Notes: a model not told the origin generated them from the letters alone. 64,000 bases of DNA from CBFGRV01 sp965651265 (GCA_965651265.1 CBFGRV010000009.1:1-64000), one strand, 5' to 3'. Counted from the first letter of the stretch, positions 17,713 through 27,133 are shown. Translations and numbers: made by a program.

Positions 17713-17724
17713 TTTACCGGTTAA
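17713..17724. promoter_or_regulatory. Candidate LacI-family operator before the regulator gene
   Basis: TTTACCGGTTAA is a near-palindrome centred on CCGG, 40 bp before the LacI start. Its TTTACCG half also occurs in the palindrome at 71-84. The downstream GATCTTTG resembles the Bacteroidota -7 element (TAnnTTTG, one mismatch), so the site would lie within the promoter. Autoregulation of the lacI-uxaBA-dctPQM-uxaC operon is inferred. Confidence 0.4.
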
Positions 17725-17763
17725 GTCGATCTTTGTTACTCATCCGATTTCGTACCTGTCGTC

Positions 17764-18840
17764 ATGGCTAAACGCGTCCGATTGATCGACATCGCCGAGC
17801 GCCTCAACATCACGAAGGTGAGCGTCTCGAAAGCGCTGCGCGATCATCCGGATATCTCCCGCCAGACGCGAGAGCTGGTCAAGAAGACGGCGGCGGAGAT
17901 GGGATACTCGCCGAATCTTCTGGCCCGCTCGCTCTCGTCGCAGAAGACGAACACGCTGGGCGTGGTCGTGCCGAAGATTGCCCATACGTTCTTTGCGACG
18001 GCCATCGACGCGATCCAGGAAGAGGCAACGCGCCTCGGCTACGGTATCGTGCTGGCCGTTTCCAACGAGCACTCCGATCTGGAGCGGCAGCACATCGAGC
18101 GCCTGCTCGCCATGCGCGTCGATGGGCTGCTCATCTCCGTCTCCCAGGAAGATCCCGATCGCGAGATCTACGAGCGCATCCAGTCGATGAAAATCCCTCT
18201 CGTGTTCTTCGATCGCCGCATCGCCGATCTGCCGTTCTCGAGCGTGACCGTCGACGATTTCGGAGGGGCGCTCCGAGGAGTTGAGTATATGATCGAGCAG
18301 GGGTACACGCGAATCGCACACATCGCCGGCTCGCTCGACACCGAGATTGGGCGCGCACGCCTCGAGGGATACCTGGAAGCCCTCAAACGGCACGACATCC
18401 CGCGGCGGGACGAGTGGGTCATAGACGGAGGGTTTGATGAGCGGCACGGCTACCGCGCCGCCAATCAGCTGCTGAGGCAGGACGTTCGGCCGGAGGTCAT
18501 CTTCGCGGCCACGTTTCCTGTGGGGCTCGGAGTTCGTGCCGCCATTCGCGAAAGCATCGATTCGGAGGACGTCGAGATCATCTCCTTCGGCGTCGGCGGA
18601 TTCGACGAGTTCTTCCTCTATCCGCACTTCTGCGTCCGACAGCCGGCCGGCGAAATGGGCCGCCAGGCCGTTCGCCTTCTATTGGAAGAGGTGGACGCCA
18701 TCGACGAAGACGACGACCCGATCGAACCGCGCCACATCGTGCTGGAGACCTCATTGATGCTTCCGACGGACGAGCACGGGCTGGATGGCAATGATGTCCT
18801 CAACGTGCCGGCCCGGAAAAAGGCCGCTCATTCTGGCTGA
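17764..18840 (+). CDS. LacI-family transcriptional regulator of uronate catabolism
   Basis: 358 residues. The N-terminal LacI helix-turn-helix (IDIAERLNITKVSVSKALRD, hinge helix NLLARSLSSQKTNTLG) is followed by a periplasmic-binding-like effector domain (VVVPKIAHTFFATAIDAIQE, VDGLLISVSQ, PLVFFDRR). Members control sugar-use operons by releasing DNA when a sugar or pathway intermediate binds. It leads a tight operon of galacturonate catabolism genes (8 bp before uxaB), so galacturonate or a derived ketoacid is the likely effector. Candidate operators lie 40 bp upstream and before the TonB receptor block. Confidence 0.88.
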   Translation: MAKRVRLIDIAERLNITKVSVSKALRDHPDISRQTRELVKKTAAEMGYSPNLLARSLSSQKTNTLGVVVPKIAHTFFATAIDAIQEEATRLGYGIVLAVSNEHSDLERQHIERLLAMRVDGLLISVSQEDPDREIYERIQSMKIPLVFFDRRIADLPFSSVTVDDFGGALRGVEYMIEQGYTRIAHIAGSLDTEIGRARLEGYLEALKRHDIPRRDEWVIDGGFDERHGYRAANQLLRQDVRPEVIFAATFPVGLGVRAAIRESIDSEDVEIISFGVGGFDEFFLYPHFCVRQPAGEMGRQAVRLLLEEVDAIDEDDDPIEPRHIVLETSLMLPTDEHGLDGNDVLNVPARKKAAHSG

Positions 18841-18848
18841 TCGACGCG

Positions 18849-20354
18849 ATGCCGACAGCCTCATCCATAGACCGCCTTAGCCGCACTACTACGGTCGACG
18901 CCTCTCGTGTCGATCCTCCGATTCCGGGTCATGCCGAACTTCCGGAGCGCATCCTGCAGTTCGGCACGGGCGCGTTCCTGCGCGGGTTTGTGGATGCCAT
19001 CATCGATGAGGCGAATCGCCAGGGACACTTTGCGGGGAGGGCCGTGGCCGTGTCGTCGACGGGAAGCGAGCGCACACAGCTTTTCAACGAGCAGGACGGA
19101 TTGTTTACGGTGTGCATCCAGGGGATCGAGGATGGAGAGGTCATCGACCGCTGCCGCGTCGTGGGCTCCGTCAGCCGCGCCCTTTCGGCCGCTACCCATT
19201 GGTCGGATGTCCTCGGCGTGGCGCGCAGCCCCCACCTCGAGTATGTGATCTCCAACACCACCGAGGTGGGGATCAGCCTGGATCCGGCCGATAGACTCGA
19301 TGCCAATCCGCCACTTTCTTTTCCCGCCAAGCTCACGGCGCTGTTGCACGAGCGGGCTATCGCTTTCGACTTTCGTCCGGACCGCGGCGTCATCGTGCTT
19401 TGTTGCGAGCTCATCGAGAACAACGGCGATCGACTCCGCGATCTGGTGCTGTCGCTCGCCGGGCAGTGGGCGCTGGGCACGCGATTCGTTGATTGGGTAC
19501 AGGACGCGTGCGCCTTTTGCAACACGCTGGTTGATCGCATCGTGCCTGGCGCTCCTGCGGATCCTTGCATCCTCGAAAAGCGGCTCGGCTTTCACGACGC
19601 GCTCGCCGTCCACGCCGAGCCTTATGCCCTCTGGGTCATCGAGGGGGACGAGGCACTCCGTGAGCGGCTGCCGTTCAGCGTGGCAGATGATGCCATCGTG
19701 GTCACGCCCGACATCACCCCATTCCGCGAGCGCAAAGTCCGGATACTCAACGGCACGCATTCCATCATGGTGCCGATTGCTTTCCTCAGCGGGCACGATA
19801 CCGTTCGCGACTCCCTGGAAGACGAGCTCACGGGTCGTTTCGTGCGCGAAGTGATGCTCGAAGAGATCGTGCCGGCGATGGACATCGACCCGGAGGCCGC
19901 CGAACGGTTTGCCATGCAGGTGCTGGATCGATTCGCGAATCCATTCATCGATCACGACCTTCTCACCATAGCGTTGCAGCAGACGAGCAAGATGAACGTG
20001 CGCGTACTCCCGTCGATTCACTCGTATTTTGCTCGCTTTGGCAGGCTTCCGAGCCGTCTCACATTAGGTTTTTCGGCGTTCTTAGCCATGATCCTGCGGG
20101 CCGGAAGGGCGGACAAGGCCGAGTTTCCTCCCGATCAAGGAGCGGATCGAGTTCGTACTCATTGGAATGCTTCGAGCGGGGATATGCACGACTTCGTCCA
20201 GCGCGTCGCGAGCGATCCATCGATCTGGGATGCACCTCCTGCCAGGCTTCACGGGTTCGTCGATGCCGTGCAGACACATGTGAACGCAATACTTGAGGAT
20301 GGCGCTATTAAGACGCTGTGCGCCTTGTATCATTCGACCAATACCCGGGGCTGA
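18849..20354 (+). CDS. uxaB: Tagaturonate reductase (altronate oxidoreductase)
   Basis: 501 residues, mannitol-dehydrogenase family. The N-terminal nucleotide-binding region reads ERILQFGTGAFLRGFVD; EYVISNTTEVGI and CCELIENNGDRL follow, and the C-terminal domain has LNGTHSIMVPIAFLSG, where the lysine-associated catalytic core of this family lies. UxaB reduces D-tagaturonate to D-altronate with NADH in the cytoplasm, the second step of galacturonate breakdown. It sits between the regulator and altronate dehydratase with gaps under 10 bp. A fructuronate reductase activity is the main alternative, made less likely by the uxaA neighbour. Confidence 0.85.
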   Translation: MPTASSIDRLSRTTTVDASRVDPPIPGHAELPERILQFGTGAFLRGFVDAIIDEANRQGHFAGRAVAVSSTGSERTQLFNEQDGLFTVCIQGIEDGEVIDRCRVVGSVSRALSAATHWSDVLGVARSPHLEYVISNTTEVGISLDPADRLDANPPLSFPAKLTALLHERAIAFDFRPDRGVIVLCCELIENNGDRLRDLVLSLAGQWALGTRFVDWVQDACAFCNTLVDRIVPGAPADPCILEKRLGFHDALAVHAEPYALWVIEGDEALRERLPFSVADDAIVVTPDITPFRERKVRILNGTHSIMVPIAFLSGHDTVRDSLEDELTGRFVREVMLEEIVPAMDIDPEAAERFAMQVLDRFANPFIDHDLLTIALQQTSKMNVRVLPSIHSYFARFGRLPSRLTLGFSAFLAMILRAGRADKAEFPPDQGADRVRTHWNASSGDMHDFVQRVASDPSIWDAPPARLHGFVDAVQTHVNAILEDGAIKTLCALYHSTNTRG

Positions 20355-20360
20355 TGTGCG

Positions 20361-21881
20361 ATGGTGGATGTAGTTAGAATACACGCCGATGACAACGTAT
20401 GTGTGGCCGTTCGCCCCTTGCCCGCAGGGGCCACGGTGCAGATTGGGGAGAGGTCGATGATGCTGCGAGGCGACGTGCCGGCCGGGCACAAGATCGCCCT
20501 GAAGGACGTCCCCATAGGTGCCGCCATCATCAAATATGGACACGTAATCGGGCGCGCATCGGCGCCGATCGAGGCGGGCGCATGGGTGCATTCCCACAAC
20601 CTCGCCACCACCCTATCGGGAGAACTCCCGTACGAGTACCGGCCATCAGCCATCAGAAAGGCACAGAACGGCTCGCCGCGAGGCCCGAATGGCGAATCCC
20701 GTCCTACCTTTCGAGGTTACCGGCGACCGAACGGTCGCGTGGGCACACGCAACGAGATCTGGGTGATCAACACGGTCGGATGCGTCAATCGCTCGGCTCA
20801 GCGCATCGCACGGATGGCCAACGACACGTTTAGCGGCGTAATCGACGGCGTCCACGCCTTCGCACATCCATTCGGTTGCAGCCAGCTGGGCGACGATCTT
20901 CGCTACACGCAGCGAATTCTGGCTGGACTCATGCGGCATGCGAATGCCGGCGGCGTGCTCGTGATGGGGCTCGGATGCGAGAATAACCAGCTGGATGACC
21001 TGTTGCGGATCGCTGGTGATGTGGATGAGCGTCGCATTCGGTACTTCAACTCGCAAGAAGTCCTCGACGAGGTGGATGTCGGGCTCGAGAATATCGAGGA
21101 GCTGGTCGACGTCATGCGGCAGGACGAGCGGGAGGAATGCGACGCCTCCGAGCTCGTCCTCGGGATGAAATGCGGCGGATCAGACGGCTTCTCCGGCATC
21201 AGTGCAAATCCACTTGTCGGCCGGATTGCCGATCGGTTGGCCGCTCTCGGCGGCACCTCCATCCTGACAGAGGTCCCCGAAATGTTCGGTGCGGAGCAGC
21301 AACTGATGGATCGATCCGCAGATCGCGAGACCTTTGATCGCCTCGTGGCGATGATCAATGACTTCAAGCACTACTTCACGAGCCACGGCCAGCCCGTCTA
21401 CGAGAACCCGTCGCCTGGCAACAAGGAAGGAGGGCTCACGACGCTCGAGGAGAAGTCTCTTGGGGCCATCCAGAAAGGTGGACGTGCGCCGGTTCGGCGG
21501 ATACTCGACTACGGCGAAGCCGCACCGACGCGCGTCGGCGGTCTCGCGCTTTTGTATGCGCCGGGGAACGACGGCGTCTCCACGACGGCTGAGGTGGCGG
21601 CCGGCGCTACCGTGGTGCTCTTCACGACCGGCCGCGGAACGCCCCTCGGCTTCCCTGCCCCGACGCTCAAGATCTCGTCGAATAGCGACATCGCCGAGAA
21701 GAAGCCGCACTGGATCGATTTCAACGCCGGCCGACTACTCGACGGTACGGCGGACTTGGCCACCCTCGAAGACGACCTTTTCGATCTCATACTTCGCGTC
21801 GCTTCCGGGCAAGAGCTCGCGAAGAACGAAATCAACGACTACCGCGAGATCGCCATCTGGAAAGAAGGAGTGACACTCTGA
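20361..21881 (+). CDS. uxaA: Altronate dehydratase
   Basis: 506 residues. The N-terminal SAF domain (about 1-95: IHADDNVCVAVRPLPAG, HKIALKDVPIGAAIIKYG) is joined to the galactarate/altronate dehydratase catalytic region (GYRRPNGRVGTRNEIWVINT, FAHPFGCSQLGDD, GLGCENNQ, MKCGGSDGFSGISANP, TEVPEMFGAEQ). UxaA is iron-dependent and converts D-altronate to 2-keto-3-deoxygluconate. Both domains are in one chain at the usual length, so the gene looks intact. It begins 6 bp after uxaB and ends 1 bp before the TRAP binding-protein gene. Confidence 0.92.
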   Translation: MVDVVRIHADDNVCVAVRPLPAGATVQIGERSMMLRGDVPAGHKIALKDVPIGAAIIKYGHVIGRASAPIEAGAWVHSHNLATTLSGELPYEYRPSAIRKAQNGSPRGPNGESRPTFRGYRRPNGRVGTRNEIWVINTVGCVNRSAQRIARMANDTFSGVIDGVHAFAHPFGCSQLGDDLRYTQRILAGLMRHANAGGVLVMGLGCENNQLDDLLRIAGDVDERRIRYFNSQEVLDEVDVGLENIEELVDVMRQDEREECDASELVLGMKCGGSDGFSGISANPLVGRIADRLAALGGTSILTEVPEMFGAEQQLMDRSADRETFDRLVAMINDFKHYFTSHGQPVYENPSPGNKEGGLTTLEEKSLGAIQKGGRAPVRRILDYGEAAPTRVGGLALLYAPGNDGVSTTAEVAAGATVVLFTTGRGTPLGFPAPTLKISSNSDIAEKKPHWIDFNAGRLLDGTADLATLEDDLFDLILRVASGQELAKNEINDYREIAIWKEGVTL

Positions 21882-21882
21882 G

Positions 21883-22956
21883 ATGCGCACCTCGACTACG
21901 TTCCTGATTCTGGTCCTGGCCCTGTTGGCCACAGGCTGTACGCGCCAGAGCGACGTCGTCGCCATCAAGCTCGGGCACGGTCTGGATGTTTCGCATCCCG
22001 TCCACAAGGCGATGGTGCGAATGAACGAGCTGCTGATCGAAAAGTCGGATTCGACTATGCGCATCGACGTCTACTCGAGCGGCCAGCTGGGCTCGGAGCG
22101 GGAGACGCTCGAGCTGCTGCAGATAGGCAGCCTGGGCCTCACGAAGGTGTCCTCGAGCGCGCTGGAAAGCTTCGTTCCGGAATTCCGGGTCTTCGGCCTA
22201 CCGTTCCTCTTTCGGGATGAAGCGCACCGATTTGCCGTTCTGGACGGACTCGTCGGGCGCGCGATTCTTGACACGGGCCAGCAATTCGGCCTTCGCGGAC
22301 TCACCTACTATGATGCCGGCACGCGAAGCTTCTATACAAAAGATCGCCCCGTTCACACGCCCGACGACCTCCGCGGTTTGAAAATCCGCGTCCAGGAAAG
22401 TCCGGTGGCGGTGCAAATGGTCTCCGCCCTCGGCGGATCACCGACACCGATCTCCTGGGGAGAGCTCTATACGTCGTTACAGCAGGGGATCGTGGATGCC
22501 GCCGAAAACAATCCACCCTCGTTCTACCTCTCGCGGCACTACGAGGTGTGCCGCTACTTCATCCTGGATGAGCACACGGCCGTGCCGGATGTCGTCATCG
22601 TGAGCACGACGCTGTGGAACGATCTTACTCCTCAGCAGCGGCAATGGCTTCAGGAGGCTGCAGACGAGTCAGCCCTCTATCAGCGTGAACTCTGGGCCGA
22701 ATCGGTAAGGGAGTCCCTGGCGGCCGTTGAGGCCGCCGGCGTCGAGATCATTCGGCCCGATAAGGAGCGATTCAGTAGTCGGGTTGATGCGCTTTACGAT
22801 TCGTTCCGGAATGACCCGGTTGTGTACGATCTCATTCGCCGCATTCAAGACGTAGGAAGGGATTCTTCCTCCGTGCCCGTCGGCACGCAGGTCGAAGAGC
22901 ATCCGACGGCAGGCGCCGATCGCTCAAGTGCCGGCCCGAAGGAACGGGGCGTCTGA
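21883..22956 (+). CDS. dctP: TRAP transporter substrate-binding lipoprotein (DctP family)
   Basis: 357 residues. The signal peptide ends in the lipobox LATGC, so it is probably held in the inner membrane rather than freely periplasmic. DctP landmarks include IKLGHGLDVSHPVHKAM, VYSSGQLGSERE, DLRGLKIRVQESPVAVQM (with the conserved arginine that binds the substrate carboxylate) and ELYTSLQQGIVDAAENNPPS. TRAP binding proteins deliver organic acids, including uronates, to the QM permease for sodium-driven import. Its position between uxaA and uxaC makes galacturonate or short unsaturated oligogalacturonates the likely ligand. Its start follows the uxaA stop by 1 bp. Confidence 0.9.
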   Translation: MRTSTTFLILVLALLATGCTRQSDVVAIKLGHGLDVSHPVHKAMVRMNELLIEKSDSTMRIDVYSSGQLGSERETLELLQIGSLGLTKVSSSALESFVPEFRVFGLPFLFRDEAHRFAVLDGLVGRAILDTGQQFGLRGLTYYDAGTRSFYTKDRPVHTPDDLRGLKIRVQESPVAVQMVSALGGSPTPISWGELYTSLQQGIVDAAENNPPSFYLSRHYEVCRYFILDEHTAVPDVVIVSTTLWNDLTPQQRQWLQEAADESALYQRELWAESVRESLAAVEAAGVEIIRPDKERFSSRVDALYDSFRNDPVVYDLIRRIQDVGRDSSSVPVGTQVEEHPTAGADRSSAGPKERGV

Positions 22957-23486
22957 TGGATAGCCTTCGCCGCATCGTCGACCGCGCGCTGGCCTGGATT
23001 TTGATCGCGCTCATGTTCATCGCCGTGGTGAACGTGCTCTGGCAGGTCTTCACCCGCTGGGTCCTCGATAATCCGAGCACAATTACCGAAGAACTCGCTC
23101 GCTATCTCCTCATCTGGATCGGGCTGTTGGGTGCCGGATACGCGGCCGGCCAAAAGATGCATCTGGCCATCGATCTGCTCCCGAATTACCTCGAGGGCGC
23201 ACGGAAGCACGCGCTGGAGATTCTGATCCAGTGCATCATCCTCGGGTTCGCCGTCTCGGTGATGATCGTGGGAGGGTACCGGCTCGTTAGCTTGACCGTG
23301 CTCATGGGCCAGCGCTCGGCGGCGCTTGGCGTTCAGCTAGGGTGGGTGTACTCCGTTCTTCCGATAACCGGAGTTGTCATCTCGTTTTACGCCATCGTGT
23401 CGATCATCGAACGGATTCGAGCCGCTCGTGGGGAGGCGGATAAGACCGTTGAGCCTGAGCGGAGCACGCACAAGCCCATTGATTGA
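22956..23486 (+). CDS. dctQ: TRAP transporter small permease (DctQ)
   Basis: 176 residues with four hydrophobic segments (about 14-34, 48-68, 85-110, 128-150) and the family signature ELARYLLIWIGLLGAGYAAG. It is the four-helix subunit of the TRAP membrane complex. Its start shares one base with the dctP stop and its stop directly abuts the dctM start, so all three subunits are translationally linked. The charged C-terminal tail after residue 150 lies in the cytoplasm or periplasm. Confidence 0.9.
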   Translation: MDSLRRIVDRALAWILIALMFIAVVNVLWQVFTRWVLDNPSTITEELARYLLIWIGLLGAGYAAGQKMHLAIDLLPNYLEGARKHALEILIQCIILGFAVSVMIVGGYRLVSLTVLMGQRSAALGVQLGWVYSVLPITGVVISFYAIVSIIERIRAARGEADKTVEPERSTHKPID

Positions 23487-24776
23487 ATGACCGGAGTTCT
23501 CGTCCTCGTCATCGTTTTTGTCATCCTGCTGCTGATCGGTGTTCCGGTTGCCTTCAGCATCGGAATCTCGGCCATCTGCACGATGCTCGTGAGCATTCAC
23601 ACCGGGCCCGCTCTCACGACGGTGGCCCAGCGCATGGCCACGGGTCTCGACAGCTTCGCACTTCTCGCGATTCCCTTCTTCATCCTCGCCGGGCAAATCA
23701 TGAATCGCGGCGGAATTGCGAGGCGGCTGATCGATTTTGCCAAGAGTCTGGTTGGATCGCTACCCGGCGCGCTCGCGCATGTGAACATCGTAGCCGCCAT
23801 GTTCTTCGGAGCGATCTCGGGCTCGTCCGTGGCCGCAGCCTCCGCCCTTGGCAGCATAATGGTCCCGCGGATGGACGAAGAGGGCTATGACCGGGCGTAC
23901 GGTGCGGCGGTGAACATCACCTCATCCACGACGGGGCTCGTCATCCCTCCATCCAACATCCTGATCGTCTACTCGCTGGCAAGCGGGGGCGCTTCCATTG
24001 CGGCGTTATTTCTCGCGGGCTATTTGCCGGGGCTCCTCGTGGGCCTGGCCCTCATGGGCGTTGCGGGCGTAATCGCCTACCGTCGGAAGTATCCGCGCGC
24101 CGAGCGTGTACGACTGGGCACGGCCTTGAGAAAGCTTCTGGATGCACTGCCCAGTCTATTTCTGTTGATCGTCGTCATTGGCGGCATCGTGGCCGGCATC
24201 TTTACGGCTACTGAGGCATCCGCCGTCGCCGTGGCCTATGCCTTCGTTCTGTCGATGATCTATCGGGAAATCACGCTGAAGGACCTCCCCGGCATCCTGC
24301 TGGACACGGCGTCGACAACCGCCATCGTGATGCTGCTGATCGGGACGTCCATGGCCCTCTCCTGGGTGATGTCCTATGAAAACATCCCGCAGAATGTCGC
24401 GACGGCCCTGGTGTCGCTGAGCGACAATCCGATCGTCATTTTGCTGGTGATCAATCTGCTTTTGCTCTTCGTTGGGACGTTTATGGACATGACTCCGGCC
24501 GTCCTCATCTTCACGCCCATCTTTCTGCCGATCGTGATGGAGATGGGCATGGACCCCGTACATTTCGGGATCATCATGGTGCTCAACCTGTGCATCGGGC
24601 TCTGCACGCCGCCGGTAGGAAGCGTGCTCTTCGTCGGTTGCAGCATCGCGGACGTGACGATTACGCAAGTCATTCGGCCGCTCCTTCCGCTGTTTCTTGC
24701 AATGATCATCGTCTTGATGATCGTCACGTACGTCCCGGACCTAACTCTGTGGCTGCCAGGGCTTTTTGGCTTTTAG
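23487..24776 (+). CDS. dctM: TRAP transporter large permease (DctM)
   Basis: 429 residues, about a dozen membrane segments, usual length for DctM. Landmarks: VPVAFSIGISAICTML, FFILAGQIMNRGGIARRL, GAISGSSVAAASALGSIMVP, NITSSTTGLVIPPSNILIVY, and GTFMDMTPAVLIFTPIFLPI. It forms the sodium-coupled path for the ligand carried by DctP. The gene starts at the base after the dctQ stop and is followed by uxaC 18 bp later. Confidence 0.93.
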   Translation: MTGVLVLVIVFVILLLIGVPVAFSIGISAICTMLVSIHTGPALTTVAQRMATGLDSFALLAIPFFILAGQIMNRGGIARRLIDFAKSLVGSLPGALAHVNIVAAMFFGAISGSSVAAASALGSIMVPRMDEEGYDRAYGAAVNITSSTTGLVIPPSNILIVYSLASGGASIAALFLAGYLPGLLVGLALMGVAGVIAYRRKYPRAERVRLGTALRKLLDALPSLFLLIVVIGGIVAGIFTATEASAVAVAYAFVLSMIYREITLKDLPGILLDTASTTAIVMLLIGTSMALSWVMSYENIPQNVATALVSLSDNPIVILLVINLLLLFVGTFMDMTPAVLIFTPIFLPIVMEMGMDPVHFGIIMVLNLCIGLCTPPVGSVLFVGCSIADVTITQVIRPLLPLFLAMIIVLMIVTYVPDLTLWLPGLFGF

Positions 24777-24794
24777 TTCCAGTTGCGATAGAAC

Positions 24795-26276
24795 ATGAAT
24801 TCTCTCGAATTGCACCCCGACCGCTACTTCGATCCGGAGCCCCAGACTCGGCGCATCGCCCGGGAACTGTATGAGAGCGTCAAGGACCTGCCGCTCGTCT
24901 GTCCGCACGGGCACGTCGACCCGCGCCTGCTTGCCGAGAACGAGCCCTTCCCCGAGCCGACATCCCTCATCATTACGCCCGATCACTACATCTTCCGGAT
25001 GCTCTATTCGCAAGGCATCCCCCTGGAGGACCTTGGAATCCCGGCCCGGGATGGAACGCCGGTCGAGTCCGACGCGCGACGCATCTGGCAGATCTTCGCA
25101 GACCATTACCACCTTTTCCTGGGCACGCCGACTCGGGCATGGCTGGACTACGAGTTCCACGAAGTCTTCGGGATTCGTATTGCGCTCGACGGCCAATCGG
25201 CCATGAAGATTTATGATGAGATCCTTGAGAAGCTTCAGTCGCCTGACTTTCTGCCCCGGGAGCTGTTCGATAGGTTCAACATCGAGGTCTTGACGACAAC
25301 GGACGCTGCATCCGACGAACTCCGACATCACGCGGCCATTCGCGCATCGGGGTGGGGCGGCAAGGTCATACCCTGTTTCCGGCCGGACGCCGTGTTCCGA
25401 ATTGCCTCCCCCGGTTGGCTTGATGAGGTGCAGAAGCTGGAGGATGTCTCCGGTATCTCGATCTCGTCCTACGATGATTTCATCACTGCCCTGGAGAATC
25501 GCCGCGCCTTCTTCAAGGAGATGGGCGCCGTGTCCACAGATCATGCGGTTGTGGAGCCGTACACGCGTCGACTCGATCGGAGAGACGTGGAATCGATCTT
25601 CCGACGGGCGCTGGCCGGGGAGGCCGATTCGGCGGAGCAGCGGGCCTTTGAGGGGCACATGCTCATTGAGATGGCTCGCATGAGCACGGAGGATGGGCTG
25701 GTCATGCAGATCCATCCGGGCGCTCTCCGCGATCACAACAGGGTTATCTTCGAGCGCTTTGGTCCCGACAAGGGGGCCGACATCCCGCTGCAGACGGAGT
25801 TTACCCGAAACCTTCGCGAGCTATTGAACCTCTACGGAAACGACCCTCGGCTGAGGCTCGTGCTGTTTACGCTCGACGAAAGCACGTATTCGCGCGAGCT
25901 GGCTCCGCTGGCCGGCCACTATCCGGCTGTGCGCCTCGGGCCTGCGTGGTGGTTCTTCGACTCCATCGAGGGGATGCGGCGTTATCGCGAACTGACGACC
26001 GAAACGGCCGGAATCTTCAATACGGCCGGCTTCAACGACGACACGCGGGCTTTCCTCTCCATCCCGGCGCGTCACGATCTTTCTCGACGCGTCGATGCCA
26101 ACTACGTGGCCGGCCTCGTCATGCGGCATCAGGTGGGCATGGTCGACGCTCTTCGGATGGTCCGCGCCCTTGCCTACGATCTCGTCAGAGAGACCTATCG
26201 CCTCGATGATCAGCCGCGAGCTTCGAATCCTGAAGCCAGGATGGGGAAGCCCGAGCGGGCCGTCTCCTCGGAATAG
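24795..26276 (+). CDS. uxaC: Uronate (glucuronate/galacturonate) isomerase
   Basis: 493 residues of the amidohydrolase-fold uronate isomerase family. The opening metal-site motif PHGHVDPRLLAENEPF, the segment SLIITPDHYIFRMLYSQG, GMQIHPG-like VMQIHPGALRDHN, and PAWWFFDSIEGMRR near the C-terminus are typical. It converts D-galacturonate to D-tagaturonate (and glucuronate to fructuronate), the first cytoplasmic step, feeding uxaB and uxaA in the same operon. Its last 67 bp overlap, on the opposite strand, the end of the aminotransferase-like gene. Confidence 0.93.
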   Translation: MNSLELHPDRYFDPEPQTRRIARELYESVKDLPLVCPHGHVDPRLLAENEPFPEPTSLIITPDHYIFRMLYSQGIPLEDLGIPARDGTPVESDARRIWQIFADHYHLFLGTPTRAWLDYEFHEVFGIRIALDGQSAMKIYDEILEKLQSPDFLPRELFDRFNIEVLTTTDAASDELRHHAAIRASGWGGKVIPCFRPDAVFRIASPGWLDEVQKLEDVSGISISSYDDFITALENRRAFFKEMGAVSTDHAVVEPYTRRLDRRDVESIFRRALAGEADSAEQRAFEGHMLIEMARMSTEDGLVMQIHPGALRDHNRVIFERFGPDKGADIPLQTEFTRNLRELLNLYGNDPRLRLVLFTLDESTYSRELAPLAGHYPAVRLGPAWWFFDSIEGMRRYRELTTETAGIFNTAGFNDDTRAFLSIPARHDLSRRVDANYVAGLVMRHQVGMVDALRMVRALAYDLVRETYRLDDQPRASNPEARMGKPERAVSSE

Positions 26277-27133
26277 AGAACACTGAGTCGGCGCGTCATT
26301 GGCCCGACCTGGCCGTTGCCGATGGTCCGGCCGTCCAGCTTGGTGACGCCGGCCAGCTCACCCATCGTGCCCGTGCAAAACATCTCGTCGGCCCGATACG
26401 CCTCCGTCAACGACAGGTCCTTCTCGCGGCAGGGAATATCATTCGCCTCGCAGAGGTCGAGAACTGTCTGACGGGTGATTCCCTCCGGGCAGGCCACGGT
26501 GCGGCTTGTGTAGACAACGCCATGGTGCACGATGAACACGTGCGTTGCATTCGTTTCGGCGATGAACCCGTTTACATCGAGCATCAAGGCATCATCCGCT
26601 CCGGCGGCGTTCGCCTCGATCTTGGCCATAATGGACTGGATGAGATTACCGCTGTGGATTTTCGGATCCAGGCAATCGGGCGGGAAACGCCGGATCGAGC
26701 TCGTGATGAGCGACAGGCCCTGCTTAGAATATACCGGCGGCTTGAACTCCGCCAGCACGATGAGCGTGGGGCCCGATTGATTCAGCCTCGGGTCCATTCC
26801 GGAGGTGATTTTCACCCCTCGGGTGAGCGAAAGGCGAATGTGGACGCCGTCGCGCATCTCGTTGGCTTCGAGCGTGCGCCGAATCTCGGTGATGATCTCC
26901 TGATCGGATGGAATCCGACGAAAAGCCAGAGCCTTGGCCGATGACCGAAGTCGCTGAAGGTGCTCCTCCAGGCGAAAAATTCGGCCGTTGTAGAGCCGGA
27001 GGCCCTCCCAGACGAAATCGCCTCCCTGCACGGCGCTGTCGAATGGGCTGATGCCGGCCCGGTCTCGGTGCACCAGCTCGCCGTTGATGTTGATCAACAG
27101 GTTCCGGTTGCGCTCGTCGAACGTCTGCTGCAT
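26210..27133 (-). CDS. Class-IV aminotransferase-like protein with altered PLP-lysine site
   Basis: 307 residues, fold-type IV PLP family (BCAT/D-amino-acid aminotransferase/ADC lyase). Landmarks: INGELVHRDRAGISPFDSAV, GDFVWEGLRLYNGRIFRLEEHL, and GFIAETNATHVFIV with E193 placed to contact the PLP ring nitrogen. At the site where relatives have lysine three residues before the conserved Asn (IKSLN), this protein has H160 (KIHSGN), with K158 two residues away. It may use K158 or belong to a subfamily with other chemistry. The product is therefore left unnamed. It follows the sulfotransferase-like gene by 82 bp on the same strand; a related aminotransferase-like plus P-loop pairing is, from memory, known in plants as single proteins. 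Confidence 0.75.
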   Translation of the reverse strand: MQQTFDERNRNLLININGELVHRDRAGISPFDSAVQGGDFVWEGLRLYNGRIFRLEEHLQRLRSSAKALAFRRIPSDQEIITEIRRTLEANEMRDGVHIRLSLTRGVKITSGMDPRLNQSGPTLIVLAEFKPPVYSKQGLSLITSSIRRFPPDCLDPKIHSGNLIQSIMAKIEANAAGADDALMLDVNGFIAETNATHVFIVHHGVVYTSRTVACPEGITRQTVLDLCEANDIPCREKDLSLTEAYRADEMFCTGTMGELAGVTKLDGRTIGNGQVGPMTRRLSVLYSEETARSGFPILASGFEARG

